NCBI RefSeq assembly: GCF_002079055.1
Contig: NC_047495.1
Location: 186,001 to 250,000, forward strand
Direction: 5' to 3'
Length of the DNA stretch: 64,000 nt
From: Saccharomyces paradoxus
Lineage: Eukaryota > Ascomycota > Saccharomycetes > Saccharomycetales > Saccharomycetaceae
In this document: positions 11,961-21,348 of the stretch, one piece after another
Position numbering within the stretch: position 1 is the stretch's first letter
How the letters are laid out: every line of letters starts with the position of its first letter
The notes under the pieces: model-generated
What the model saw: only the letters and a program-made list of their open reading frames with translations
What the model was told of the DNA's origin: nothing
The model's database searches: none
Translations under genes and position numbers: made by a program

Positions 11961-13433
11961 TCAGGCTTCATCGGAACGATTGAATACAGTAACGTACAGA
12001 GATAAAAACATCACAGATATACCGTAAAAGACTAGCAACAAGCTACACCTTTTGTAAAACCTATCTCTTGGTGGAATCATCTTTCCAATAGCTAAAGAAT
12101 CGGAACCTATTAACTTGTACCCTAATAAGCCAGGTAAAGTGAATGAAATAGATGTTGAACCTGTAGCTCCTACCAATGAAAGAACTAATGCAAATGACTC
12201 AACAGACAATGCCAAGGTGTACATGCTTATTAGCAGTAACGCTGTAATCCAGTAAAATCTAAACTTAACAAATGGTGCATGATGTTCGTTATCCCCGGCG
12301 ACTGCCATAGTGCCTCTTTCATTATTGCTATTCTCTTGACTTTCAATTGAACCATTATCGAAGGTCCCATTAGGCAGTAAACGTTCCTGCTCGTTATAAG
12401 AGGTTGCATCGAGTGCATTATTAGACTGGGCCGGATCTTCTACAGTCATACTAATTGGTCTTAAGTTGGAAGCCCGAGTGTATTCGGAAACTTGTGGGTC
12501 CTCTTCGGGATCAGCGTCACCAAAGGTAATCTCAATCCAGATGATGACGTTGTTGACTGCTATACGCAGCGGGTGAAAGAGAAGTGGAAAGGAGAGAATT
12601 AACATTGATCCCAGACAGAATTTGCCAATCACTATCCAAATTGAGTTAGGATCATAGTTCAATATTAAATTACCCAAGGTTTTATTTCCAAAGGTTAAAT
12701 ATCCTGACAAACCAACTATCAGAAATAGTGCTGTCGACAGAGATATTGAATTATTAATGACTAAAGTGATATTTTCCATGCTATTGTCTTTTAGTTCATT
12801 TATCATTGGAAATAAGTTCATAGACCCCGTAAAAGCAAAAATTATAATACTAAAAGTCGATAATAACCCCTTGAAATCGTGGATTTTCCACCAGCATATG
12901 TCATTTCTTAACATATCTGTTAGCTCGCCCTTTCCTAGCTCAAACACAAAATGACTAAATACTAGAATTGATATGTAGGCCAGCGCGAAAAGACCCAGAA
13001 TACTAGAATACTTCAATTGATCTAATTTTTTCACTAAACATAACGGAATAATGACCACAGTGGATGCAATAATCCAGTAATTCCTTTCACCACCAAATAG
13101 TCCCGGAAAAAGATCACCAATAAGAACCAAGTAGCTTAATCCAACACCAAAACATTGAACTATCATTGCCAGATCAAAGATTGGGGCTAAAGTGGGATAG
13201 GTGAGCATGCATAATGTGAAGAAAGAAGAGTTCCTTGGGTTGATTAAAGTCTTGGAACATTTAGAGAGCACAAAGAGACCCAGACCAGATGTTATCGCAG
13301 CTAATAATGTCAGAATAACCCCTACCAAAACCCCATCACTTTTAAAACTGTACGGAATGGCAAGTGTACCAGCGCCAACTATTGTCTTAACCAGATTTGC
13401 CGTAGACGAAAGAGCACTTGATGTAGCCTCCAT
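11961..13433 (-). CDS. AVT7: Putative vacuolar amino acid transporter Avt7
   Basis: 490 residues, same length as yeast Avt7. Member of the amino acid/auxin permease (AAAP, VGAT-like) family. The N-terminus ATSSALSSTANLVKTIVGAGTLAIPYSFKS is the family TM1 signature with the GAGTLAIPY break. About eleven hydrophobic helices are visible, with a long hydrophilic loop at residues about 300-385 rich in Asn, Glu and Ser. Avt5-7 export amino acids such as glutamine and proline from the vacuole; substrate here is inferred from the family. A Cbf1-type CACGTG box lies 180 bp upstream. Confidence 0.92.
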   Translation of the reverse strand: MEATSSALSSTANLVKTIVGAGTLAIPYSFKSDGVLVGVILTLLAAITSGLGLFVLSKCSKTLINPRNSSFFTLCMLTYPTLAPIFDLAMIVQCFGVGLSYLVLIGDLFPGLFGGERNYWIIASTVVIIPLCLVKKLDQLKYSSILGLFALAYISILVFSHFVFELGKGELTDMLRNDICWWKIHDFKGLLSTFSIIIFAFTGSMNLFPMINELKDNSMENITLVINNSISLSTALFLIVGLSGYLTFGNKTLGNLILNYDPNSIWIVIGKFCLGSMLILSFPLLFHPLRIAVNNVIIWIEITFGDADPEEDPQVSEYTRASNLRPISMTVEDPAQSNNALDATSYNEQERLLPNGTFDNGSIESQENSNNERGTMAVAGDNEHHAPFVKFRFYWITALLLISMYTLALSVESFALVLSLVGATGSTSISFTLPGLLGYKLIGSDSLAIGKMIPPRDRFYKRCSLLLVFYGISVMFLSLYVTVFNRSDEA

Positions 13434-13610
13434 GTCTTAGAATGATTTTTCTCTTTTGTATGCTATGTTTTAATTGCGGAAATTTGCCTTTCCGTTGACG
13501 CTTGTTGTTGACCTCTTATCTATTTGAGGGTCAAATCTGACTTCGGATGAAGAAGTTACAAGCGTATGATAAGAAGTGAACGATGTGGAAGGAAATAACA
13601 TTCATACTAA

Positions 13611-13618
13611 GTCACGTG
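13611..13618 (+). promoter_or_regulatory. Cbf1 E-box (GTCACGTG)
   Basis: Exact RTCACGTG match in the short interval between the AVT7 start and the AIM19 stop, so most probably part of the AVT7 promoter. Confidence 0.5.
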
Positions 13619-13677
13619 GTTCGTACAGATAATACACAAGATACAAAATTACATAGAGTTAATAGTAGATGCGAACA

Positions 13678-14151
13678 TCATTGGAACCCAGTAGCAAGGA
13701 ACCTTTGGCCGTAAAGGACAGCATTGGCCAATGAAACCGACGATAGTACCAACGGCCAAGTTCTTCCGTATCTTAATGCACTAAAGGACTTCTTACCTCC
13801 AACAATCAAATACAGGGCAGACCAAGTAGCAATGAACCCAGCCCCATTCTCTAAATCGTTGTCATAGATCATGTATGCCCCTATGGCTTGCATCGTAGAA
13901 AAAAAAAGGGCAGTCTTAGTGGTTATACCAACTCTGGGAGTAGAAGATCTAGAAAATACCCTTGACATTGGTATCGAAAGAGCAGGGGATTGTGTTGGAG
14001 GCACTTTGAAACTTGGGGATAAGACTGGAGTCGATGCTAATAGTGCTGCGTTGGCAAGTGCAGGATAAGGTGTCCTTGTCAATGCATATAGACGGCGAAA
14101 TGGTGACAGAAGTTCATCTTTGGCATCATCAGTAACGGGATTAGCAGACAT
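13678..14151 (-). CDS. AIM19: Mitochondrial inner-membrane protein Aim19 (YIL087C)
   Basis: 157 residues as in S. cerevisiae. Small mitochondrial membrane protein of unknown molecular role (altered inheritance of mitochondria; also called LRC2). The N-terminal half is polar with Ser/Pro/Arg, and the C-terminal half has three or four short hydrophobic helices (TALFFSTMQAIGAYMIY, GFIATWSALYLIVG, WPLVLSSVSLANAVLYG). No known catalytic motif. The ATG at 14151 is the first in frame. Upstream, 14152-14502 holds the AIM19 promoter and the KTR7 3' region, with nothing else recognised. Confidence 0.85.
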   Translation of the reverse strand: MSANPVTDDAKDELLSPFRRLYALTRTPYPALANAALLASTPVLSPSFKVPPTQSPALSIPMSRVFSRSSTPRVGITTKTALFFSTMQAIGAYMIYDNDLENGAGFIATWSALYLIVGGKKSFSALRYGRTWPLVLSSVSLANAVLYGQRFLATGFQ

Positions 14152-14502
14152 TTCTTGTGTGTTGAATATAATTGAAGGTGTAGTTTATTGTATCTTTTCG
14201 TTAGATTTGTCTTTTCTCTTCGCATCTCCCCCTAAAGGCCGTTTCTTGAAATATCTTGGACAAAATGAAACGATGCTTTATAAGTTAGAAGGGACCCACC
14301 CCCTTGGCCGAAGAATTGCAGCAATTGAAATTTTTAAAATAATACAGTAGTTATGTCGCTATTTAGACTCTCGTAAGTGGAGTATGAACCGTTTATCATG
14401 TAAGCAAACCGAAATGTTACCGTAGATATCAGGTCGGGTCTTGGTTGGTAAACTCTTTTATTGTTTTTGTTCATGCTTATAGATGTATAGAAAATGCTGT
14501 AC

Positions 14503-16056
14503 CTATTCAATTACTCTAAAATTCTCTCTTCTAACCTCTTCAATCACGTCTTTATCCTTTATGGAGGGCTTGTAACAACCAGGAAAGTCCTTCTCATATT
14601 CCTTGCCGTGAAGCAATTCGAAGAAAATATCCATGCAAGGGCTAGAGTTGTCTTCGATATCTTCTTCTTTCTTGGGGCAGACGCATCGACACCCGCATCC
14701 GAAGTTATAACCCTTATCGAACGTGTTGGAATTTTCCTGGCTTTGTAAGGCATTCTTCGGACAATGTTGCAGCGATGAATGTCTATAGCCAATGTCCCTG
14801 AAGTAATGAACATCTTCTAGGTCCAGGATCATTCCCAACCCGATTGAATGGATTGGCGCGTCACCCCATCTTTCAGTCCAGAAACCTCCGGACTCTTCCA
14901 AAAATTTGAAATAAGCGTTATAGATCTCATTGTCGAATAAATCAACGCGGGCAATCTCAAAGTTACTCCAAAAGTGACACAAATTGTAATCTTCCCCTTC
15001 AATGGAATCCTCCAGCAATGGCACCTTAGAACGAGCCCTTTCGACCAAATACTGTATACCTTCCAAATCCTCCCCATTATTCACTTGGGCGCGATTCTCT
15101 AGCAAAAAGTCTACCATCAATTTTTCCGTCAACTTTGGTTTTGCCTCCCAGGGGAAATTCACCCACCTAGAAATTTCTTCATCCTCTGTATCTAGAATGT
15201 TATAGTTAAATGTAAATAATTTCCAGAGGGTGCCTAGATTATCCTTTAAATCTGCTGTTTTTTTGATAAAGCTTTTCGTTGTTCTGAACAGATTGGGGAC
15301 GGTCCAGTATAGTTCAGTTATCAACACGGTAAACCCATATTTTTTGTTATTTTTGGCCATCTCGAAAAAAGGATCATATGAGATGTCACAAAAGAAGTCT
15401 ACATCTGGTTCTATTCTCCAATACCATTCATACTTAGAGACTAATGGGTGCTTATAAAAGAGCCCGGAATAAAATCGGCACATTTTGTGATAAGACTCCA
15501 TATTACCATACATTATACCGCGATCGTTTTGGTCTTCCAATGCAGCCTTAAACTGCAATGAATTACGAACCTCAGCAGGAAACTCCCACGTAATTTCATC
15601 AACAAGGCCAAACTCCACACTGGCATTAGTTGCAGCTTGGATTTGGTCCTTAAAATAATCTGTGAAGGGTTCATCATTCAAGAAAACGTATGGATATTTG
15701 AACCACTGATTGAAGTGGCCCTCTATACTTCTCATAGTTTTCAGTACGTCGTCCATTTCTTCGTTTCTTGTGAGCATAACAAAAGATGCATTCATTTTGG
15801 AGTAATCAGGATTTTGTAAGTACAAATTTGTATCGGCACAACCCCGGAAAAACGGCTCGTCTTTATCAGTGGAATAATCCTGGAAGGAGTAAGGTAAATT
15901 ATTTGGATCATGTACAATATCTTTTGCGGAAAATGGCCAGTTGCCCAAACGGTAAAGTATGGCGAAAACACATCCCAAGAAAAGGAAGACATATCGCTTT
16001 TGTCGATACTTATCCAGCAAGAACCTTCTCACTTTTGGCTTCAATCTTATAGCCAT
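14503..16056 (-). CDS. KTR7: Golgi alpha-1,2-mannosyltransferase Ktr7 (GT15)
   Basis: 517 residues, type II membrane protein: a short basic cytosolic tail (MAIRLKPKVRRFLLDKYRQKR), a signal anchor at about 22-40 (YVFLFLGCVFAILYRLG) and a lumenal domain. The KRE2/MNT1 family core is seen in NASFVMLTRNEEMDDVLKTM, YGNMESYHKMCRFYSG, and the metal/donor motif YEWYWRIEPDVDFFCDI near residue 212. It adds alpha-1,2 mannose to N- and possibly O-linked glycans using GDP-mannose. A cysteine cluster GCGCRCVCPKK near the C-terminus is notable and is probably disulfide-bonded. Other KTR family members are possible by sequence alone; position next to AIM19 and SDS3 fixes KTR7. Confidence 0.93.
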   Translation of the reverse strand: MAIRLKPKVRRFLLDKYRQKRYVFLFLGCVFAILYRLGNWPFSAKDIVHDPNNLPYSFQDYSTDKDEPFFRGCADTNLYLQNPDYSKMNASFVMLTRNEEMDDVLKTMRSIEGHFNQWFKYPYVFLNDEPFTDYFKDQIQAATNASVEFGLVDEITWEFPAEVRNSLQFKAALEDQNDRGIMYGNMESYHKMCRFYSGLFYKHPLVSKYEWYWRIEPDVDFFCDISYDPFFEMAKNNKKYGFTVLITELYWTVPNLFRTTKSFIKKTADLKDNLGTLWKLFTFNYNILDTEDEEISRWVNFPWEAKPKLTEKLMVDFLLENRAQVNNGEDLEGIQYLVERARSKVPLLEDSIEGEDYNLCHFWSNFEIARVDLFDNEIYNAYFKFLEESGGFWTERWGDAPIHSIGLGMILDLEDVHYFRDIGYRHSSLQHCPKNALQSQENSNTFDKGYNFGCGCRCVCPKKEEDIEDNSSPCMDIFFELLHGKEYEKDFPGCYKPSIKDKDVIEEVRRENFRVIE

Positions 16057-16282
16057 GCTAATTGCATCTAAATATGATTTATATCTAGCTCTTTTCGGGA
16101 CTACTGTGCTTATAATCGCAGACCGTTAGCTTGATATACACAGTAAATTTCAGCCATTTTTTTTTTCGTTTTTCATCTATATCCGAGAAAAGGAACCAAA
16201 AAGAAAAAGAGCTCAGATCGAAATACAACCGTCGTAGTATAATACAAATTTGAGGTAGAAAATTAGCAAAACATACAATTAA

Positions 16283-17266
16283 TTATTCGGACCTTAGTTT
16301 GAAAGGAGCTGGAGGCTGGCCTGTTAATTCTCTAATTAAGGAAATGTCCTCAGTGACTTCATCTGGTTTCAGAGACTGTAAAGGCGGTGCGGTTTTGGTA
16401 GAATATCGTTGGGCCCCACGGTTTTTTTTCTTTTCATTTCCATTGCCATTGTCTTTGGGATTCTTCTCTCCAAATAAAAATGCATATAGATCAGTGCCTT
16501 CATTTACACCTTGTAAGAAATCCGAGTCAGAGGCCATACCTGACTTGTAGGTTAGGTTGTTGATATGGGGAAATTGTGATCCTTGTCTAGAACCTTGGCC
16601 ATTACTTCCAGAACCATTTCCAGTTTGGAAATCAGATTCTTCTTGATTATTATTGTTACCTCTTGTTTCTTTAGAAGTGTTCCTTCTTCTTAAGGTTCTT
16701 CGATCGTTTCCAGCACCTGTGTCAGTAGCACTTTCGTTTGCTGTATCTCTTCCATACTCATTGGACGAAGAGTCCCAACCGCTTATTGTGTGGCTTCTCG
16801 TGTTTTTCTGGTACTGCGGCCTACTATAATTCATAGCATAGGAATGTACATTAGCCACATCCATTAGTAATCTTTCCTCCTGTAATTTCTTTATTTTTTG
16901 CTCTATAGATGAATATAGTCTTTCTTTGCATAATTTGATGAGCTTCTCGTGCTCAGCCTTAGCTTTCTCGATATCTTCCTGAAATTCGATACCGGAACGA
17001 GAGACACGGTACTCTTCAAATAGGCGTAGTCTGACTAACTCTAGGTCTCTTTCTTCCTCTAAATCTCGTACTTGGCGAGCGTATTGACCATTATCACCTT
17101 GATGCAGAGAAGTTAGATCAGTTTGCAGTGCTGTCAGCCTATCTTTATATTGATTATCTCTCTCTAAATAAAAATTCTGATAAATCTTGTTTACTTTAGA
17201 TTCGATATTAAATCTTCTTTTGTCCTTGCGGGACAAGTCCTTGTTACTAACCTTTTGGATAGCCAT
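16283..17266 (-). CDS. SDS3: Rpd3L histone deacetylase complex subunit Sds3
   Basis: 327 residues from the ATG at 17266. The frame is open further 5' but only from a TTG, and the known yeast protein begins MAIQKVSNKD. Sds3 is a core subunit that holds Sin3 and Rpd3 together in the large repressor complex. The N-terminal 125 residues form the Sds3/BRMS1-family coiled coil (NKIYQNFYLERDNQYKDRL; EERDLELVRLRLFEEYR; KLQEERLLMDVANVHSY). The middle is low-complexity, rich in Asn, Gly and Arg. The C-terminus carries the conserved DISLIRELTGQPPAPF. A few residues differ from S288C. Confidence 0.95.
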   Translation of the reverse strand: MAIQKVSNKDLSRKDKRRFNIESKVNKIYQNFYLERDNQYKDRLTALQTDLTSLHQGDNGQYARQVRDLEEERDLELVRLRLFEEYRVSRSGIEFQEDIEKAKAEHEKLIKLCKERLYSSIEQKIKKLQEERLLMDVANVHSYAMNYSRPQYQKNTRSHTISGWDSSSNEYGRDTANESATDTGAGNDRRTLRRRNTSKETRGNNNNQEESDFQTGNGSGSNGQGSRQGSQFPHINNLTYKSGMASDSDFLQGVNEGTDLYAFLFGEKNPKDNGNGNEKKKNRGAQRYSTKTAPPLQSLKPDEVTEDISLIRELTGQPPAPFKLRSE

Positions 17267-17555
17267 CAGTTTCGAATACAATGCACACGGAGCTCTACAG
17301 TTCCTCTTGTTCTCTTGAAGCTTTTCCAAGGGTTCATTTTACCTGAAAAATTGTTTGCGTTTTTTCTTCCTCAAACCTCAGGCGAAATCATCAATATATA
17401 AGCTAAATTATTGGAAAAAAAGATACCTGAACATATAATGGAGTATAGAAGAAGAGAAGGATTAAACGAAGGCTGATTTTTGAGCCGAATAAAGAGGTTT
17501 ACATACATCTAATTTGTTGGGTGCAAATTTTTGTGATTACAGACAAGAATTATGT

Positions 17556-18653
17556 TTATTTTGTAGCTAGCTTAGTTTTCGAATGCGCCACCCATTGGTC
17601 ATGACGTGCGATGACTTCTGGAATTATCATCTCTTCAATGCTATGGTGTTTTTCATCTAAACGTACCCAGTCTCCTTTTCTGTTTTCAGGGGATACAAAA
17701 ATTACCTGCTTGTTTCTCGTTTGTAAAAGGTTCCCAATGACCAATTGATGGTTGTATCTATCCAGGGCCTGCGTACACTTGTAAAGCAACATGGATTCAT
17801 CGGTTTCTAGTTTGAACGAAACAATCATAGCTTGAGTGGCCCATGATTCCACCAGTCTTCTCAAAAACTTAGGGACAGGGTCAAGGTTCACAATAAGTTT
17901 ACCATCAGGTGTCGTCCTAGTCGTACCGTCAGTGTCATTATTTGCTCCCATCTTACTGTTGTCTCCCGATTGAATCTTGTGCTGAGGTAGTCTTGAATAT
18001 GGAACAAAAAAATCACTGACAGCAGCAGCTAAATAGAACAAGCAACCACTATTATTCAATAGCTTGGCTATACTTTTCAGCGACCATAAGTATTGGTTGA
18101 CCGTGGTGAATGGCAATAGGAGTAGTTTCTCCTCTTTCTCCATGTATTTTTCGTATAACTTTTTGTTCTTTAAAACATTTTCAGCAAACTCAGGTTTGAT
18201 TTTGCCTTCAGAATCAATATAATCCAAGAATAAAGTGTCAATGCTATGGGAGAAGGACCTGTTATACGGAGTTAATGAGAATTCCCTGTGTAAGAAAATG
18301 ACACTGTACCCGTTTGCTAAGAACTGTTCAGCACTAGATGCACCACGAGTACCGGCAGAAAAATTATCAATAAACCGTACTGTATTGTTTTCCAATGGAA
18401 CAGTAGTACCACCAGAGGTGATAAGAACTATTTTGTTCCTTTTCAGGGAATATTGCAAATCAATAAACTCTTTAGCGTCCTTAATTAATTCATCGATATA
18501 AGCAGGCTTAGGGTTAGTCTTGAAATATTGCTCTTCCTCAGTAGTGTAGGCGACTGGAAACAGCTCTTCTTTGATTGTACGATCAATGGCATGACTTATT
18601 TCAGTAACGGACGTATGAATTTGAGGCCTGTTGAGCACGGGTAGAGGCGGCAT
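17556..18653 (-). CDS. CAB2: Phosphopantothenoylcysteine synthetase (CoA biosynthesis)
   Basis: 365 residues. Joins 4'-phosphopantothenate with cysteine, the second step of coenzyme A synthesis; the eukaryotic enzyme uses ATP. The Rossmann nucleotide-binding core is clear: VLITSGGTTVPLENNTVRF near 78, then DNFSAGTRGASSAEQFLANG, and FYLAAAVSDFFVPYS near 210, the conserved AAAVSDF segment of the family. A Ser/Thr/Asp-rich insert follows at about 225-245 and the lysine of DGKLIVNLDPVPKFL after it. It is the last of five minus-strand genes, with the accessory block at 18654-19780 upstream. Confidence 0.93.
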   Translation of the reverse strand: MPPLPVLNRPQIHTSVTEISHAIDRTIKEELFPVAYTTEEEQYFKTNPKPAYIDELIKDAKEFIDLQYSLKRNKIVLITSGGTTVPLENNTVRFIDNFSAGTRGASSAEQFLANGYSVIFLHREFSLTPYNRSFSHSIDTLFLDYIDSEGKIKPEFAENVLKNKKLYEKYMEKEEKLLLLPFTTVNQYLWSLKSIAKLLNNSGCLFYLAAAVSDFFVPYSRLPQHKIQSGDNSKMGANNDTDGTTRTTPDGKLIVNLDPVPKFLRRLVESWATQAMIVSFKLETDESMLLYKCTQALDRYNHQLVIGNLLQTRNKQVIFVSPENRKGDWVRLDEKHHSIEEMIIPEVIARHDQWVAHSKTKLATK

Positions 18654-18805
18654 GGCTATGGTATAGAGAAAAAGGAAGCGTCGGCTGCTACTCTACACAG
18701 TATATGACAATTACTAAATCTGTTGTGTTTAATTGTCTTAGCTTCTTATACAGATGTCCTGTTGGTGACAATGCCTTTTTAAAAAAAAAAAGCGTTAACA
18801 ATAGG

Positions 18806-19049
18806 TCACTCCTCCGGTTTTTTGTCGTTTGACGAATTCGGGTCATCGAATTCTTCCCTTACCAATAAAGCTGTTGGGAAGATATCTAAAACGGCTCCTA
18901 TGTAGTAAAGTTAGTATACACAGGCACACAATTGAGAGCTCCTTATTTTGTCGTAATTAGGTTAATTCATGTGATGACCTTCGTTGCCCGATACTTCGTA
19001 GCATTAATCATTCATTGTTTTTCTTGATTTTTCCAGCATACATTGTCAT
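18806..19049 (-). other. Candidate small spliced gene or intron-containing gene remnant
   Basis: Read on the minus strand: ATG at 19049-19047, a GTATGC 5' splice-like site at 19041-19036, a perfect branch box TACTAAC at 18916-18910, and a 3' site TACATAG ending at 18898. Then comes an open stretch at 18897-18806 that in one phase reads GAVLDIFPTALLVREEFDD and ends in SSNDKKPEE and a stop. The exon-like phase needs one base from exon 1, whereas ATGACAAT supplies two; that junction instead gives a 20-residue peptide. So either the true exon 1 is elsewhere (a delta LTR begins at 19085) or this is a decayed gene. No homolog recognised. Confidence 0.35.
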
Positions 19050-19084
19050 TCTGGTATAAGTCGACGTGAAAAAGAATATATTAT

Positions 19085-19409
19085 TGTTGGAATGAAATTC
19101 TAACATCGTCTATCGACTAGTGTTCATATTACCAGTATATTATTATACACGGTGTAAAAAGATGACATAAAGATTGAGAAACAGTCATCGAATTTAGTGG
19201 AAGCTGAAATGCAAGGATAAATGTAATAGGATAATGAACTGACATATAAAACGAAAGAAGAAATAAGAATATTGTGTAGAATTATCGAACGTCCTTTTGT
19301 GGACTCCTGTATCCTTGAGGAGAACTTCTAGTATATTCTGTATACTTAATATTGTAGCATTAACGACATCGGAATTCTAACAATTATCTAATTATTCTGC
19401 TGATAATTA
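19085..19409 (+). mobile_element. Solo delta LTR (Ty1/Ty2 family) upstream of tRNA-Ile
   Basis: Starts TGTTGGAATGAAATTCTAAC and follows the copy at 11192-11507 along its length, including GTGTAAAAAGATGACATAAA, a TATAAAAC box and GAGGAGAACTTCTAGTATAT. The 3' boundary is placed by alignment to that copy. I do not see a clear 5-bp target duplication. It is a solo LTR with no internal region, about 130 bp upstream of tRNA-Ile, and appears moderately old. Confidence 0.85.
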
Positions 19410-19480
19410 GAGGTTAATAATAGTATTAATGAAGAACTAAGTACTGATCTTCTTATACTATATAAGAGAGGTGTATAAAA
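19400..19480 (+). repeat. ~80-bp repeat, copy B (shared with 10982-11061)
   Basis: Stretch beginning CTGATAATTAGAGGTTAATA and ending near AAGAGAGGTGTATAAAAG. It aligns with copy A and overlaps the last bases of the LTR before it. Family unknown. Confidence 0.6.
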
Positions 19481-19536
19481 GTCAATAATATTCTGTTAAG
19501 TAAGTCGATAAGGTGAAAGTCAGACGTCAAATATCT

Positions 19537-19610
19537 GGTCTCTTGGCCCAGTTGGTTAAGGCACCGTGCTAATAACGCGGGGATCAGCGGTTCGATCCCG
19601 CTAGAGACCA
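19537..19610 (+). tRNA. tRNA-Ile (anticodon AAU)
   Basis: 74-nt cloverleaf without intron. The acceptor stem pairs GGTCTCT with AGAGACC, with discriminator A. The anticodon loop gives AAT (read as IAU after modification), and the B box is GGTTCGATCC. A T-run terminator follows immediately. It corresponds to tI(AAU)I1. In S288C a full-length Ty3 sits directly upstream of this gene; here the immediate 5' flank is uninterrupted. Confidence 0.97.
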
Positions 19611-19779
19611 TATTTTTTTATGAGAATCTCCTAGAAGACTAATAGGAAATGCAGGACTCTAGCCATGAACTTTTCTTTACTTTTTACTACTGTATCGATA
19701 TAAAACCCCTATAAATATAAACATATGTGTTTGTTTCAATGAGAATAAAATAAGAAATAAAAAAAACTCTCATGTCATT

Positions 19780-20862
19780 TCAATAACGCCCGTTTCTCTG
19801 CGCTTTGTTAAAAGAGGGTGGGCCCCTCTTGTTCTTAGGTCCCCTGGGAAAGTCCTGCCTATTGTAGTTAGACCGGCTTGAATAATCACTTGTTCTGCTG
19901 TTTTGGGTGTTTCTGGGAAAATCTAAAGGATGCGCCTGAACTTTTTTATTTTTCGTTACTTTGTAGCTCTGTGGGCTGAATGGAGACTTCCTCTTCCTGT
20001 TATTACTGTTTTCATAACTATTGTTGTTACTATTTTTGTTCCTTGTAGATTGCATTTTGTTCTTCCATTTCATTTTATCTCTATAATTTCTTGAACCGGG
20101 GAGATCGTATGCATCGTCGTTATATTCGTAATCAAACAAATTGAATTCTTGTTCGCTATCAAAGTTTTGCCCTTCAGAAGTTGCGCGTTTATAGTCCTTC
20201 AATTGATTAAAATAGTGCTGTTTGAATTTTACGGCCAGGTTGTCACCGCAAAATGCACTTCCATCAGTGTTCGGCACTCTGGATGACCTTCTTTCGGCAC
20301 AGTCATCACCAAAATGACCGCCGTTCCCACAGTTATAACAGAAAACAGTTTGAAAGTCAAAGTCACCATTGTTGGCACTTTTAGTTTTTAACAAATAAGA
20401 TCTCCAAATACTAGGACATCTTTCTCTCGAGTGTCTCTTACTATTGCAAAGCGTGCAGAACACCTTCTTCCATTTGTGAGGACACTGCGATTTATAATGG
20501 CCGTTTGCATTACAATTAGAACAGATAATAGCCTTGGGGCAGTGCTGTGAGTAATGATCATCCATAAACCCACAGTAAGTACATATCACATGGGGACAAT
20601 TTCTTTTCAAATGCCCTCTTTGCGAGCAATTATTACATTTTGGCTCCGCCTCCATTATTGCACCATTTGAGTCATAATCTTTTATTCCAAAATACCGTCC
20701 TTGGCCACGCAAAGTTCTCAGTTCCTCTGGGTTAGCATCTACGTCCTCTATGGACGGAGCCAATAATTTATTAAACGATGACGAGTCGCCTCCTGTCGGT
20801 GTTGTGTCCTTCACAAACGGCAAGCTATCCATACTTTCCACCTCAGATAACAATGTCGACAT
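19780..20862 (-). CDS. AIR1: Zinc-knuckle RNA-binding protein of the TRAMP complex
   Basis: 360 residues. Air1 joins Trf4/Trf5 poly(A) polymerase and Mtr4 helicase in TRAMP complexes that tag faulty nuclear RNAs for exosome decay; it also binds the arginine methyltransferase Hmt1. Five CCHC zinc knuckles are visible at about residues 75-190: CNNCSQRGHLKRNC, CTYCGFMDDHYSQHC, CSNCNANGHYKSQC, CTLCNSKRHSRERC and CYNCGNGGHFGDDC. The C-terminus is basic and Asn/Ser/Arg-rich, with RGP and SRSN runs. The paralog AIR2 is on chromosome IV; neighbours THS1 and CAB2 identify AIR1. A PAC-like box lies upstream. Confidence 0.94.
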   Translation of the reverse strand: MSTLLSEVESMDSLPFVKDTTPTGGDSSSFNKLLAPSIEDVDANPEELRTLRGQGRYFGIKDYDSNGAIMEAEPKCNNCSQRGHLKRNCPHVICTYCGFMDDHYSQHCPKAIICSNCNANGHYKSQCPHKWKKVFCTLCNSKRHSRERCPSIWRSYLLKTKSANNGDFDFQTVFCYNCGNGGHFGDDCAERRSSRVPNTDGSAFCGDNLAVKFKQHYFNQLKDYKRATSEGQNFDSEQEFNLFDYEYNDDAYDLPGSRNYRDKMKWKNKMQSTRNKNSNNNSYENSNNRKRKSPFSPQSYKVTKNKKVQAHPLDFPRNTQNSRTSDYSSRSNYNRQDFPRGPKNKRGPPSFNKAQRNGRY

Positions 20863-20924
20863 AATATCTTCACTCCGTGGTTGGGTTCCTTTGCCTCCCT
20901 CATATCAGAATGCCTAGCCTTTCA

Positions 20925-20932
20925 CTCATCGC
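20925..20932 (+). promoter_or_regulatory. PAC-like box (CTCATCGC) in AIR1/THS1 promoter
   Basis: Eight of ten positions of the PAC motif in the reverse orientation, about 63 bp upstream of the AIR1 ATG. An RRPE-like AATTTTTCA follows at about 20948. The 486-bp divergent region also has a Gcn4-like TTAGTCA at 20986-20992, which could serve THS1. Confidence 0.4.
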
Positions 20933-21348
20933 ATCGCTAATTTTGCAATTTTTCATTTTTTTTTATGAACCAAGAATTTGAAATGTTAGTCAATGTGCCT
21001 AACAGCCACAAGAAACAAAGACAAAGGACAAGCGCTTACCGAACTCGCCATAAAAAGATCGAACTCACACATTCAAATAATATTTAAATGTATTTACAGA
21101 TATACCATTGTGTACGTTGACACGAATACCCTCTTTTTATTGCTTAAATCACTGTTATCGCAAACAATAGAAAATCATCTCTTACGGCTATCTTATTGCT
21201 AGAAAATTTTTTCGAGGATTTTTCACTTGAAAAAATGATACTAGCGATGGCAACAAGAGGAAGATACGTCGTGCGTTAGATGATGTGTCATTTGAAAGAT
21301 TACAGGCTAAGATAGTTTTAGCAGCAAAGCAAAGAAAATAGAACTGAG

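Noticed and set aside
15200-15225. Another ARS consensus match (TAAATGTAAAT)
   Set aside because: Lies inside the KTR7 coding region; a chance match is likely.
17267-17329. 21-codon open extension of SDS3
   Set aside because: Starts only with TTG, and the known protein begins at the ATG at 17266.
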